Assembly (NCBI GenBank): GCA_036554945.1
Contig: DATBMH010000110.1
Coordinates: forward strand, 1-64,000
DNA from: JACDAN01 sp036554945
Lineage (GTDB): Bacteria; Actinomycetota; Thermoleophilia; Gaiellales; Gaiellaceae
Length of the DNA: 64,000 nucleotides
Reading direction: 5' to 3'
The notes beneath the pieces were generated by a model. It was given only the letters and a program-made list of their open reading frames with translations. It did not search any database and was not told the origin of the DNA. Shown here piece by piece: positions 34,580 through 44,829 of the stretch. Each line of letters begins with the position of its first letter. The first letter of the stretch is position 1. Both the position numbers and the translations under genes were made by a program.

Positions 34580-36109
34580 CTACTTCGCGAGCTCGGTCGC
34601 GCGCGACTCGCGGATGACCGTGACCTTGATCTGCCCCGGGTACTCGAGCTCCTGCTCGATGTCCCGCGCGATCTCGTGCGAGAGGAGCACGGCGCCGTCG
34701 TCGTCGATCTCCCCGGGCTTCACGATCACGCGGATCTCCCGGCCGGCCTGCAGCGCGTACACCTTCTCGACCCCGTTCTTGCGGGCCGCGATCTCCTCGA
34801 GGGCCTCCAGGCGCTTGATGTAGTTCTCGAGCGTGTCGCCGCGGGCCCCCGGCCGCGACCCGGAGATCGCGTCCGCCGCGACGACCAGGACCGCCTCGAC
34901 CGTCTGCGGCTGCACCTCGTAGTGGTGCGCCGCGATCGCGTGCACGACCGCCTCGGACTCGCCGTAGCGCTTCGCGAAGTCGGCGGAGATCTGCGCGTGT
35001 GAGCCCTCGATCTCGTGCGTCAGCGCCTTGCCGAGGTCGTGGAGCAGCGCGGCGCGCTTGGCGGTGCGCACACCCGCGTCCAGCTCGACGGCCATGATCC
35101 CGGCGAGGTGGACGACCTCGAGCGTGTGCTTGAGGACGTTCTGGCCGTAGCTCGTACGGTAGTGGAGCCGGCCGAGGATCTTCACGAGCTCGGGGTTGAA
35201 CTCTCCGGCGTTGGCCTCGAAGACGGCCTGCTCGCCGGCCTGGCGGATGTGGTCCTCGATCTCCGCCTTCGACTGGTAGTACATCTCCTCGATGCGAGCC
35301 GGTTGGATCCGGCCGTCCTCGATCAACTTGCCGAGGGTGAGCCGGGCGATCTCGCGGCGGATGCCGTCGAACGAGGAGAGCACGACGGCTTGCGGGGTGT
35401 CGTCGATGATGATGTCGACGCCCGTCAGGTGCTCGAGCGTGCGGATGTTGCGGCCCTCGCGGCCGATGATCCGGCCCTTCATGTCGTCGCTGGGGAGCTC
35501 GACGACCGATGACGTCGTCTCCGCGGCGTGGCTGGCGGCGACCCGCTGGAGGGCGTCGGCGACCAGGTTCCGGGCGCGGCGCCTCGCTTCGACCTGCGCC
35601 TCCTCCTCGAGCTGGCGGACTCGGCGGGCCAGGTCGTGGCGGATCAGGCCCTCCGCCCGGTCGAGCAGCTCGCCCTTCGCCTCGTTCATGGTCAGGCCGG
35701 AGACGCGCTCCAGCTCGGCGAGCTCGCGGTCCTTCGCCTCCTTGAGGTCGCCCTGGAGCTCCTTGATGTGGGTCTCGCGGTCGGCGAGGCCCTGCTCGCG
35801 CCGCAGGAGCTCCGTCAGCTTCCCCTCGAGCTCGTCCTGCTTGGCGAGGACACGCTCCTCGAGCCGCGTGATCTGGCCGCGGCGTTCCTGTGCGTCCTTC
35901 TCGGCCTCGGCCCGGACCCTGACCGCCTGCTCGCGCGCCTCGATCTCGGCCTCGCGTCGCAGGTTGTCCGCCTCGCGCTTCGCGTTGTTGATCAGCTCGT
36001 CGCGCCGTGCCGCCGCCTCACCGAGGCTGGAGCGGCCGAGCAGCTGCATGACGACGAGCAGGGCGGCGGCTCCGATGACGATGCCGATGGCGATTCCGGC
36101 GACGAGCAT
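34580..36109 (-). CDS. rny: ribonuclease Y
   Basis: The 509-residue protein has an N-terminal membrane anchor (MLVAGIAIGIVIGAAALLVV), a long charged coiled coil (about 30-190), a KH domain (MKGRIIGREGRNIRTLE near 205) and an HD domain (LLHDLGKALTHEIEGSHAQI near 350). RNase Y starts mRNA decay by endonucleolytic cleavage at the membrane. The start ATG 36109 is set by AAGGAG five bases upstream and by the membrane anchor; the frame's earlier ATG adds an unlikely extension. RNase J and PNPase genes are also in the window. Confidence 0.95.
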   Translation of the reverse strand: MLVAGIAIGIVIGAAALLVVMQLLGRSSLGEAAARRDELINNAKREADNLRREAEIEAREQAVRVRAEAEKDAQERRGQITRLEERVLAKQDELEGKLTELLRREQGLADRETHIKELQGDLKEAKDRELAELERVSGLTMNEAKGELLDRAEGLIRHDLARRVRQLEEEAQVEARRRARNLVADALQRVAASHAAETTSSVVELPSDDMKGRIIGREGRNIRTLEHLTGVDIIIDDTPQAVVLSSFDGIRREIARLTLGKLIEDGRIQPARIEEMYYQSKAEIEDHIRQAGEQAVFEANAGEFNPELVKILGRLHYRTSYGQNVLKHTLEVVHLAGIMAVELDAGVRTAKRAALLHDLGKALTHEIEGSHAQISADFAKRYGESEAVVHAIAAHHYEVQPQTVEAVLVVAADAISGSRPGARGDTLENYIKRLEALEEIAARKNGVEKVYALQAGREIRVIVKPGEIDDDGAVLLSHEIARDIEQELEYPGQIKVTVIRESRATELAK

Positions 36110-36325
36110 GGGCGCTCCTTCGGGGTCGGATACCACCCGCCATCGGGCCTGAGCAGAGCGCTCTGATTCCGCAGCCGTCATCGACGGCCGCGCCGTTCGG
36201 TGCCGCTAGCGACCTGGGGCTAGCGCCGCCTCCGCCGCATCGCTGGTTTGCGTCTTCATCAGTGAACGGTCTCGACTGGTTTCAGAAAGCGTCTCTGTGC
36301 AGGAAAAATGTCGGGTGAAGCTCCC

Positions 36326-36736
36326 TCAGCATACCGGATCGTCGACGAGCGACTCGATCGACTCCCGGCAGAACCCCTTCGAGCTCAGGTAACGGAGCGC
36401 ACGGTCGTCTCCGCCGCGGCGCCGGAAGATACGCGCGGCCCGCTCGGACTCCGGCTCGAGCCCCTCGACGAGCGTGTCGATCACGTCGGCGTCGATCCCG
36501 TGGCGACGCAGGTCGTTGCGGATGAGGGAGTCGCTGCCGTTCTTGGATGCGAGCCCGCGGGCCCTCGCCTCCGCGAACCGCTCGTCCGAGAGCAGGCCGC
36601 AGTCTGCGAGCTCGTCGAGCGTGGCGACGCGCTCGTCCGCCGAGATGCCGGCTCGCTCGAGCCGCCGCTCCAGCTCCCGTCGGGACCGGTCCCGGTGGTT
36701 CAGCGCCCTGAGCGCGAGCTCCCGCGCCTCGGCCAT
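36326..36736 (-). CDS. recX: RecX-family regulator of RecA
   Basis: The 136-residue protein of three-helix repeats (ALRALNHRDRSRRELERRL; GLLSDERFAEARAR) starts three bases after the recA stop. RecX binds RecA filaments and limits their activity. A cysteine-bearing C-terminus (KGFCRESIESLVDDPVC) ends the protein. Length is within the short RecX range. Confidence 0.88.
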   Translation of the reverse strand: MAEARELALRALNHRDRSRRELERRLERAGISADERVATLDELADCGLLSDERFAEARARGLASKNGSDSLIRNDLRRHGIDADVIDTLVEGLEPESERAARIFRRRGGDDRALRYLSSKGFCRESIESLVDDPVC

Positions 36737-36739
36737 CGC

Positions 36740-37816
<1,077 letters not shown>

Positions 37817-37820
37817 CCCA

Positions 37821-38372
37821 TCAACCTCCTAGCGGTACCGATTCCAAGACTTCGTACTGCGCCCCGGTCGGCCGCAGGGCTGACATGTAAACAGCCGCGT
37901 CGGACGGTCGAAAGCGCCCCAGGTCGGGCACGGGCGGGTCGAGCCTGGGCCTCGAGCGGAAGCGCAGAACGGTGACGTGCGGGAGCCACGGACGCTGCTC
38001 GCGCTCGTACACGCCGAGCCCCTCGAGGGCGTCGAACAGGCGCGCTGCAAGCCGGGTCCCCTCCCCCGTCGCGTCGTCGAGGACGACCATGCCGACGCTG
38101 CGCGTCTCCCGGTAGCGGACGGCCGCGAAGCCGATCTCACCGGCCTCGGCGGCCGCCTCGCGGAGGGCGCCGGCGATCGGCCCCAACTCGGCTGCGGGCC
38201 GGGATCCGAGGAACGCGAGGGTGACGTGAAGGTGCCCGCGCGGGACGGCTCTCCCCGCGCCGAGGTTCGCCGACTGCCAGCGTTCGAGCGCGTCGAGGGC
38301 GGCGTCCGGAATTCGAAGGGCACAGAAGAGGCGCAGGCGTTCACGACCCCCGACGCTACCGGCCGACGTCAC
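37821..38372 (-). CDS. thpR: RNA 2',3'-cyclic phosphodiesterase (2H family)
   Basis: The 183-residue protein carries the two HxTx motifs of the 2H phosphoesterases, as HVTL (in GHLHVTLAFLG, near residue 47) and HVTV (in PWLPHVTVLRF, near 131), and the N-terminal RLFCALRIP. It opens 2',3'-cyclic phosphates on RNA ends or acts as a 2'-5' RNA ligase in vitro. GTG 38372 overlaps the cinA stop (GTGA). cinA-thpR-recA-recX is a common gene order. Confidence 0.88.
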   Translation of the reverse strand: MTSAGSVGGRERLRLFCALRIPDAALDALERWQSANLGAGRAVPRGHLHVTLAFLGSRPAAELGPIAGALREAAAEAGEIGFAAVRYRETRSVGMVVLDDATGEGTRLAARLFDALEGLGVYEREQRPWLPHVTVLRFRSRPRLDPPVPDLGRFRPSDAAVYMSALRPTGAQYEVLESVPLGG

Positions 38373-39640
38373 GCCTGTGTGTGCCGGCTCTGTGTCAGAA
38401 GACGCCGCAGGAGATGGAGCGACGAGGCGGCCGCTCGGCGGCGCACGGCGTCCCGGTCGCCGGGAAGATGCACCTCGAGCGCCTGCTCGGACTTGGGCCC
38501 GCTCGCGTGCAGGTAGACGAGCCCGACGGGCTTGTCCGGACTGCCGCCTCCGGGCCCCGCCACGCCGGTGACGGAGACCGCGACGTCGGCGCCGAGCCGC
38601 CGTTGCGCACCCTCGGCCATCGCCTCGGCCACCTCCGCCGAGACGGCTCCGTGCCGCTCCAGGAGCTCTTCCCGGACGTCCAGCAGCTCCCGCTTGAGCC
38701 GGTCGTCGTAGGCCACGACGCCGCCCAGGAACGCCTCGCTGGACCCGGGAACCGACGTCAGCCGGGCCGCGACGATCCCGCCCGTGCACGACTCCGCAGC
38801 GGCCAGAGACACGCCCTGCTCCCGCGCCAGGTCGAGCACGATGGCCTCGACCGGGCGCTCGTCCTCGGCGAAGAGCGCCTGCGGCAGCTCCTCGGCGAGC
38901 GCGGCGCGGAGCCGGTCGGCCCGCTCCTCCGCACCGGGCTGCACGACGAGGTCGACCTGGACCTCGAGGTCGTGCGCGCAGATCGTGATGTCCACGCCTT
39001 CCTGCTCGCCTCCAGCGCCCTCGACGACACGGGCCACCGCGGACTCGGGGAGCCCGAAGAAGCGCAGCATCCGGTGGTCGGGGCTGCTGGCCGCCTCCAG
39101 CACTGCCTGCAGCGGCCCGGTCTCGAGCGCGCGGAGCCAGAGCCGCTGCAGCTCCCCGGGCGGCCCTGGGAGGACGACGACGACGGTCCCGTCCACCTCG
39201 ACCACGAGCCCCGGCGCCGTGCCGGCGAGGCCCAGCGACGTGGCCCCCTCGGGGATCGTCGCCTGCTTGCGCACACCGGCCTCGAACTCCTCGTACGGAC
39301 GCCGAAAGCGGGCGGAGAGCCCACGCACGACCTGCGCGATCTCGGCCTCCAGCACGGGATCGACGACGAGCTCGCGTCCGGCGACGAGGGCGAGCATCTC
39401 CACCGTCCGGTCGTCGTGTGTGGGCCCCAGCCCGCCCGACGTCAGGACGAGGTCGGCGGCGAGGGCCTCCCGAAACGCCCCCTCGAGCGCCTCCGGCCGG
39501 TCGCCGACGACCAGCACGCGCTGCGGCTCGATCCCGCGGGTGCTCAGCTCGCGGGCGAGGAATGGCCCGTTCTCGTCCGTCCGCCCGCCGCGGACCAGCT
39601 CGCTGCCCGTGACGAGAACAACCGCTGTCGGCCGGCTCAA
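38369..39640 (-). CDS. cinA: CinA-family competence/damage-inducible protein
   Basis: The 423-residue two-domain protein has an N-terminal MoCF-like domain (VVLVTGSELVRGGRTDENGP; LTSGGLGPTHDD) and a C-terminal PncC-type nicotinamide-nucleotide amidohydrolase domain (AAAESCTGGIVAARLTSVPG; SVTGVAGPGGGSPDKPVGLV). It is likely involved in pyridine nucleotide salvage and is co-transcribed with recA. TTG 39640 overlaps the rodZ stop (TTGA), which decides the start. Confidence 0.92.
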   Translation of the reverse strand: MSRPTAVVLVTGSELVRGGRTDENGPFLARELSTRGIEPQRVLVVGDRPEALEGAFREALAADLVLTSGGLGPTHDDRTVEMLALVAGRELVVDPVLEAEIAQVVRGLSARFRRPYEEFEAGVRKQATIPEGATSLGLAGTAPGLVVEVDGTVVVVLPGPPGELQRLWLRALETGPLQAVLEAASSPDHRMLRFFGLPESAVARVVEGAGGEQEGVDITICAHDLEVQVDLVVQPGAEERADRLRAALAEELPQALFAEDERPVEAIVLDLAREQGVSLAAAESCTGGIVAARLTSVPGSSEAFLGGVVAYDDRLKRELLDVREELLERHGAVSAEVAEAMAEGAQRRLGADVAVSVTGVAGPGGGSPDKPVGLVYLHASGPKSEQALEVHLPGDRDAVRRRAAASSLHLLRRLLTQSRHTQA

Positions 39641-40380
39641 GCCGGGGCAGTCACCGGGATCACACGCTTGGCGGTGATCACCACTGCTGTCGGGCCCCCG
39701 CGGTTCGGGACGTTGACGACGCGCCCGTTCACCTTGAACCGCAGGTTCCCCGGCCGCCCGGCGACGACGTGCATGCGGCGCTGGTTGAAGCGGATCGTCG
39801 AGCCGGCCTCGAGCGTCCCGCGGTAGAGCTCCCGTCCGGCCGCGGAGTTCGCGTGCACCTCGACCCACGAGTTCCCCAGCGCGCCCGTGATCGTCAGCTT
39901 CGCCGACGCCGCCTTCGGCGCCTGCCGTCTCGCGGGCTGTCGCGTCGTGGTGGCGGCGGGCGGCTGCGAGGAGAAGTCCGGGATCGCCGTCTCGGGCGTG
40001 TCGCTGCCGAAGCGCCAGGCGACGACGACGAGCGCGGTCAGGATCCCGATCGCCGCCAGCGCGACGAGGACCACGCTCGACTCGACACGTGGGTTGCGCC
40101 CGACCGTGGACTTGTTCTGGGCCCGGAGCGGCGTCTCCTCGTCACCGGGGATGTAGCGCGAGTTGTACTCGTCGACGTAGAGCTGCCCGTCCAGCCCCAG
40201 GTACTCGGCGTACGTTCGCAGGAAGCCCTTGACGTACGTCTGGCCCGGAAGGATGTCGAACTGCTCGTCCTCGAGCGCGCGCAGGTACTTCCCCCGGATC
40301 TTGGTCGCTTGCTCGACCTCGGGGAAGTCCAGGCCCTGGCGCAGCCGCGCCTCGCGAAGGCTGTTGCCGATCTCGAACAT
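39637..40380 (-). CDS. rodZ: RodZ-like cell-shape protein (HTH, TM, DUF4115)
   Basis: The 247-residue bitopic protein has a cytoplasmic HTH_25 domain (SLREARLRQGLDFPEVEQAT; KYLRALEDEQFD; GQTYVKGFLRTYAEYLGL), one membrane helix (VVLVALAAIGILTALVVVAW), a low-complexity linker and a C-terminal DUF4115 beta domain. RodZ links the cytoskeleton to elongation machinery; here no mreB is visible. It heads the rodZ-cinA-thpR-recA-recX-rny run. Confidence 0.87.
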   Translation of the reverse strand: MFEIGNSLREARLRQGLDFPEVEQATKIRGKYLRALEDEQFDILPGQTYVKGFLRTYAEYLGLDGQLYVDEYNSRYIPGDEETPLRAQNKSTVGRNPRVESSVVLVALAAIGILTALVVVAWRFGSDTPETAIPDFSSQPPAATTTRQPARRQAPKAASAKLTITGALGNSWVEVHANSAAGRELYRGTLEAGSTIRFNQRRMHVVAGRPGNLRFKVNGRVVNVPNRGGPTAVVITAKRVIPVTAPA

Positions 40381-40410
40381 GGCGGCCGCTCGATTCTAGG
40401 CAGAGTTCCG

Positions 40411-40773
40411 TCAGGCTGCGAACTCTCGCAACACGTAGTACGTGATCACCGAGATTCCGGCGGTGACGGCGAGGTACAGGCCGACGTAGCCGAGGATCCG
40501 GCCGGTCGCCGCAAGGGACCGGCCCCGCGTCCGGCCGATCGTCCGCTCCACGCTCCGCCGCGCGCGGCGCCCCAGGTAGATGGCGAGCAGCGACAGGACG
40601 AGGGCCGGCGGGATCGCGACCGACGACTCGAGCAGGGTCACGACGTCGTAGACCTCGGCCGCCACGACGGCGGCCGGGATCGTCGCGACCGCCGCCAAGC
40701 CGATGAGCACGGAGAAGACCGCGCTCCAGCTCAGCGGACGGTCGTGGTTACTGCTTGCGGTAGGGCCTGCCAA
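40411..40773 (-). CDS. small membrane protein of unknown function
   Basis: The 120-residue protein has three hydrophobic helices (VFSVLIGLAAVATIPAAVVA; ALVLSLLAIYLG; GYVGLYLAVTAGISVITYYV) and a basic loop (RRARRSVERTIGRTRGRS). It resembles DUF4190-type small integral membrane proteins. Its only in-frame start is TTG 40773, overlapping the permease gene by 26 bases; it precedes rodZ by 30 bases. Its role is unknown. Confidence 0.65.
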   Translation of the reverse strand: MAGPTASSNHDRPLSWSAVFSVLIGLAAVATIPAAVVAAEVYDVVTLLESSVAIPPALVLSLLAIYLGRRARRSVERTIGRTRGRSLAATGRILGYVGLYLAVTAGISVITYYVLREFAA

Positions 40774-41968
40774 CGGCGGCGGGCGGGATCGAGCGGCCGA
40801 TGACGCCGGCGACCGCGATCAACGTGAGGACGTACGGCAGGGCCTGGAACAGCGTCGCCGCGGACCCCGAGTACTCCGGAAGCCGCTGCGCGAGCGCGCT
40901 CGAGAAGCCGAAGAGCAGCGCCGCGCTGAAGGCGCCGAAGGGACGCCAGGCGCCGAAGATCAGCGCCGCGAGTGCGATGAACCCACGCCCCGCCGTCATG
41001 TTCTCGTTGAACGAGCCGAGGAAGCCGATCGAGAGATATGCCCCGCCGAGCGCCGCCAGAATCCCCGAGACCGTCACCGACGCGTAACGGACGAGGTACA
41101 CGTTGATGCCGACCGTGTCAGCCGCGCGGGGATGCTCGCCGACCGCGCGGATCCGCAGCCCGACCGGCGTCTTGAACATGACGACGTACGAGACGATCAG
41201 CAGCAGGAACGAGAGCCAGATCATCAGGTTCATCTGCCCGAAGACGTCGTCGAGGAACGTCCCGATCCCGGTCGGGATCTTGTCCAGCGGCAGGTGGACG
41301 TCCGGGATGCGCGGGATCTCCGAGGGCGTGCCGAGCTCGCCGTAGACGTCGACGAAGAAGTACCCGGTGACGCCGAGGGCCAGGAAGTTGATCGCCGTCC
41401 CGCTCACGATCTGGTCGGCGCGCAGGTGGATCGAGAAGAAGGCGTGGATCAGCGCCAGCGCCGCGCCGGCGCCCATGGCGGCGACGAGCCCGAAGGCCCA
41501 CGAGCCGGACTTCTGCGCCGCGAGGATCCCGAAGAAGGCGCCGGCGAGCATCATCCCCTCGAGAGCGATGTTCACGACGCCGCTCCGCTCGGAGAACATC
41601 CCGCCGATCGCGGCGAACGTCAGCGGCGTCGCGTAGCGGAGCATCGACGCGAAGAGCGCCGACCAGACGACCACGCTGTCGAGGTGCCCGACGCTCGAGT
41701 TCGTCGCGGCGATCCCGAGCCCGATCGACGCGATGCCGAGCACGACCGCCCACCAGCCGAGCCGCTTGACCCCGCGGGAGACGGCGGCGATGCCGAACAG
41801 CGTGCCGAGGATCCCGAGCGCGACGGGCCAGACGAGCGACCGCTGGGTGAGCGGCGGGAGGACGATCCAGAAGCCGATGGCCGAGACGGCGATCCCGGCG
41901 ATCGCGAGGTTCCGCGCCGCGAAGAGGCGGTCGACGTTGGCGCCGGCCTGCTCGGCGCGCGCGATCAC
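40748..41968 (-). CDS. ABC transporter permease, nucleoside/simple-sugar type (second)
   Basis: The 406-residue integral membrane protein belongs to the BPD_transp_2 family (GMFSERSGVVNIALEGMMLA; VGLRIRAVGEHPRAADTVGI). It matches the YufQ/BmpC-type permease of nucleoside transporters. The extended N-terminus carries extra membrane helices. GTG 41968 overlaps the stop of the first permease (GTGA). With the preceding ATPase and permease it forms a complete importer. Confidence 0.88.
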   Translation of the reverse strand: MIARAEQAGANVDRLFAARNLAIAGIAVSAIGFWIVLPPLTQRSLVWPVALGILGTLFGIAAVSRGVKRLGWWAVVLGIASIGLGIAATNSSVGHLDSVVVWSALFASMLRYATPLTFAAIGGMFSERSGVVNIALEGMMLAGAFFGILAAQKSGSWAFGLVAAMGAGAALALIHAFFSIHLRADQIVSGTAINFLALGVTGYFFVDVYGELGTPSEIPRIPDVHLPLDKIPTGIGTFLDDVFGQMNLMIWLSFLLLIVSYVVMFKTPVGLRIRAVGEHPRAADTVGINVYLVRYASVTVSGILAALGGAYLSIGFLGSFNENMTAGRGFIALAALIFGAWRPFGAFSAALLFGFSSALAQRLPEYSGSAATLFQALPYVLTLIAVAGVIGRSIPPAAVGRPYRKQ

Positions 41969-43248
41969 GTCGGCGTCCCCGCGACGGGAGCGCCGCTGTG
42001 CCGCCCGCGGCCGATGCGTTTCGCGCGCGCCCACAGGGCCAGGATCAGGAGGTCGGCGCCCACGAAGAGCACGACGAGGGCCTGGATCATCAGCGTCAGG
42101 TTCCCGGCGAGCTCGGGCTGGAAGACCTCGGGATCGAGGTTCCGCGTCGACGTCCCGTTCAGGAGCGCGCCGAAGAGGAGCGCGGAAAGGGCAACGCCGA
42201 TCGCGGTGTTGCGCCCAAGGAGCGCCACGGCGATCCCGATGAAGCCGATCGCCGAGTTCTGGATGTCGATCACCCCGAGCCGGAACTGCCAGCCGAGGAT
42301 GTCGAGCGCGCCGCCGATGCCGGCGAACATGCCCGCGATCGCCATGGCGAGGATGTAGCTCCGCGCCACGTTGATCCCGCCGTACCGCGCGGCCTCCGGG
42401 TTGAAGCCGACCGCGCGCACCTCGTAGCCGAGCGTCGTGCGGGTCAGGGTCAGCCAGTAGGCGACGAGGGCGACGGTGGCGACGATGAAGCCGATGTGGA
42501 GGCCCTGGAGCAGCGGATCGCCCCAGAAGACCGGCAGCTTGGCGCCCTCCGCGACGTCCGACGACACCGGGACGGACTCGTTCACCTTGTTCTGCAGCGG
42601 GCCGCCCTGCCCGAAGGCGAAGATCCAGATCCAGTAGGCGATCCAGTTGAGCATGATCGTGGTGATCACCTCGTGAGCACCGACGGTCGCCTTCAGGAAC
42701 CCGGCGATCCCGGCCCAGAACGCGCCTGCGAGGGCGGCGAGGCCGATGGCCAGCACGATGTGGAGGCCCGGGTTCATGTCCACCCACGACGAGCCCACCC
42801 AGACGCCGACGCCGGCGCCGACGATGTACTGGCCCTGACCCCCGATGTTGAAGAGGCCGCAGCGGAAGGCGAATGCCACGGCGAGGCCGGTCATCACGAG
42901 CGGGACCCAGAGCAGCAGCGTCTGCTGGAGGTTGAACGCCGCCTCGGAGTTGATGTCGTTCGTCTCCCAGGGGAACCAGACCGTCGCGTCGCTGAACGGC
43001 AGCCCGACCTCGTACGAGCCGACCTGGAGGAACCAGTTCAGGCCCGTGCCGGCGAAGATCTCCTTGTAGGTGGTCAGCGGGTTGTGACCCGAGGCCGCCA
43101 CGACGATGCCGCCGACGAAGAACGCCAGGAGCGCGGTGAGGATCGGCGGGACGATCCCGCCTGCCCGCTGGAGCGCGCCTAGTCGCGCCGCCGGGCTCGG
43201 CGGGCCTTCGCCGGAGCTCGGTTGCTCGATCGCCGGCTGGTCGCTCAC
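41965..43248 (-). CDS. ABC transporter permease, nucleoside/simple-sugar type (first)
   Basis: The 427-residue permease of the same family as its partner has the signature FRCGLFNIGGQGQYIVGAGV and VRAVGFNPEAARYGGINVA. It corresponds to the YufP/BmpB-type subunit. About ten membrane helices are predicted. GTG 43248 overlaps the ATPase stop by four bases. The substrate is inferred from the associated BMP-family binding proteins: purine or other nucleosides. Confidence 0.88.
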   Translation of the reverse strand: MSDQPAIEQPSSGEGPPSPAARLGALQRAGGIVPPILTALLAFFVGGIVVAASGHNPLTTYKEIFAGTGLNWFLQVGSYEVGLPFSDATVWFPWETNDINSEAAFNLQQTLLLWVPLVMTGLAVAFAFRCGLFNIGGQGQYIVGAGVGVWVGSSWVDMNPGLHIVLAIGLAALAGAFWAGIAGFLKATVGAHEVITTIMLNWIAYWIWIFAFGQGGPLQNKVNESVPVSSDVAEGAKLPVFWGDPLLQGLHIGFIVATVALVAYWLTLTRTTLGYEVRAVGFNPEAARYGGINVARSYILAMAIAGMFAGIGGALDILGWQFRLGVIDIQNSAIGFIGIAVALLGRNTAIGVALSALLFGALLNGTSTRNLDPEVFQPELAGNLTLMIQALVVLFVGADLLILALWARAKRIGRGRHSGAPVAGTPT

Positions 43249-44783
43249 GCAACCACCTGCTCGCGGCCGACGCCCGTCATCGCGGCGCCGAGCTCCTCGG
43301 GTGTGACGTCCGGCGAGTACTCGCCGACGACCTCGCCCTCGAACATCACGAGGATCCGGTCGGAGAGCGAGAGGATCTCGTCCAGCTCGAGCGACACGAG
43401 CATGATCGCGCGACCCTGGTCGCGCTCCTCCACGAGCCGGCGGTGGACGAACTCGATCGCGCCGACGTCGAGGCCGCGCGTCGGCTGCGCCGCGAGCAGG
43501 ACGCGCGGGTCACGCTCGACCTCGCGCGCGACGACGACCTTCTGCTGGTTGCCGCCGGAGAGCGCCGACGCCTTGGTCGTCGGGCCGCCGCCACGGACGT
43601 CGAAGGCCTTCAGGAGCCGCCGCGCCCTTGCGATCAGCCGCTTCGGGAAGAGCCAGCCGAAGCGCGAGTCCGGCTCCTCGCGATAGTCGTGCAGCGCGAT
43701 GTTCTCGGCGAGCGTGAAGTCGAGGACGAGTCCGCGCCGGTGGCGGTCCTCGGGGATGTGGCCCATCCCGGCGTCCAGGACCCGGCGGGCGTTCCCGTTC
43801 GTCACGTCCTTCCCGCCGATCGTCACCTGGCCCTCCTCGAGGCTGCGAAGCCCGGTGATCGCGTCGATCAGCTCCGTCTGCCCGTTCCCGTCGACGCCGG
43901 CGATCCCGACGATCTCGCCCGCCTTGACCTCGAAGGAGACGCCGCGAACGGCCGGCAGCCCGCGGTCGTCCACGACGGACACGTTCTCGACCTTCAGCAG
44001 CGTCTCACCGGGCTGGGGTGCCTTCTTCTCCACGCGCAGGAGGACGTCGCGGCCGACCATCAGCCGGGCGAGGTGGTCCTCCGTCGCGCCCGCCTTCGGC
44101 ACCGAGTCGATCCGCTTGCCTCGCCGAAGGACGGTGATCCGGTCGGCGATCTCGAGCACCTCGTTGAGCTTGTGCGTGATGAAGATCACGGACATGCCCT
44201 CGCGGGTCAGGTTGCGGAGGATCGCGAAGAGCTCGAGCGCCTCCTGCGGCGTGAGCACCGCCGTCGGCTCGTCGAGGATCAGGACGTCGGCACCCCGGTA
44301 GAGCGCCTTCAGGATCTCGACGCGCTGCTGCTGCCCGACGCTGATGTTCTCGACCTTCGCATGCGGGTCGATCCTGAAGCGGAACGTGTCTGCGAGGTCC
44401 TCGACCCGCTTCATCGCGGTGTCCTCGTCCAGCAGGAAGCCCGCCTTCCGGGGCTCGGTGGCCAGGACGATGTTCTCCGCCACCGACATGACCGGGATGA
44501 GCATGAAGTGCTGGTGCACCATCCCGATCCCCGCCTCGATCGCGTCCCCCGGGCCGTGGAAGCGCGCGGGCTTGCCCTTGACCAGGATCTCGCCGCTGTC
44601 GGGCGAGTACAGCCCGTACAGGATGTTCATGAGCGTCGACTTGCCGGCGCCGTTCTCGCCGAGCAGCGCGTGGACCTCGCCGCGCCGCAGGTCGAAGTCG
44701 ATGCGGTCGTTGGCGAGGATGCCCGGGAACTCCTTGGTGATCCCCTTGAGCTCGAGGACCTTGGGGGCCGCCTCCTCCGCCAT
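43245..44783 (-). CDS. ABC transporter ATPase with two nucleotide-binding domains
   Basis: The 512-residue protein has two ABC domains. The first has Walker A GENGAGKST, signature ISVGQQQR and Walker B VLILDEPT. The second has a weak Walker A (GVDGNGQTEL) and signature LSGGNQQK, with Walker B replaced by VLLAAQPTRG. This asymmetry is typical of RbsA/YufO-type sugar and nucleoside importers, where only one site hydrolyses ATP well. ATG 44783 begins the ATPase-permease-permease operon. Confidence 0.9.
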   Translation of the reverse strand: MAEEAAPKVLELKGITKEFPGILANDRIDFDLRRGEVHALLGENGAGKSTLMNILYGLYSPDSGEILVKGKPARFHGPGDAIEAGIGMVHQHFMLIPVMSVAENIVLATEPRKAGFLLDEDTAMKRVEDLADTFRFRIDPHAKVENISVGQQQRVEILKALYRGADVLILDEPTAVLTPQEALELFAILRNLTREGMSVIFITHKLNEVLEIADRITVLRRGKRIDSVPKAGATEDHLARLMVGRDVLLRVEKKAPQPGETLLKVENVSVVDDRGLPAVRGVSFEVKAGEIVGIAGVDGNGQTELIDAITGLRSLEEGQVTIGGKDVTNGNARRVLDAGMGHIPEDRHRRGLVLDFTLAENIALHDYREEPDSRFGWLFPKRLIARARRLLKAFDVRGGGPTTKASALSGGNQQKVVVAREVERDPRVLLAAQPTRGLDVGAIEFVHRRLVEERDQGRAIMLVSLELDEILSLSDRILVMFEGEVVGEYSPDVTPEELGAAMTGVGREQVVA

Positions 44784-44829
44784 TGCGGCGATTCTATGGT
44801 GGAGGCGGCCCCCGTAAAGCCGGACCCGT

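Noticed and set aside
34580..36181. Longer RNase Y starting at 36181
   Set aside because: The extension precedes the membrane anchor with a polar segment and has no ribosome binding site, whereas AAGGAG fits ATG 36109.
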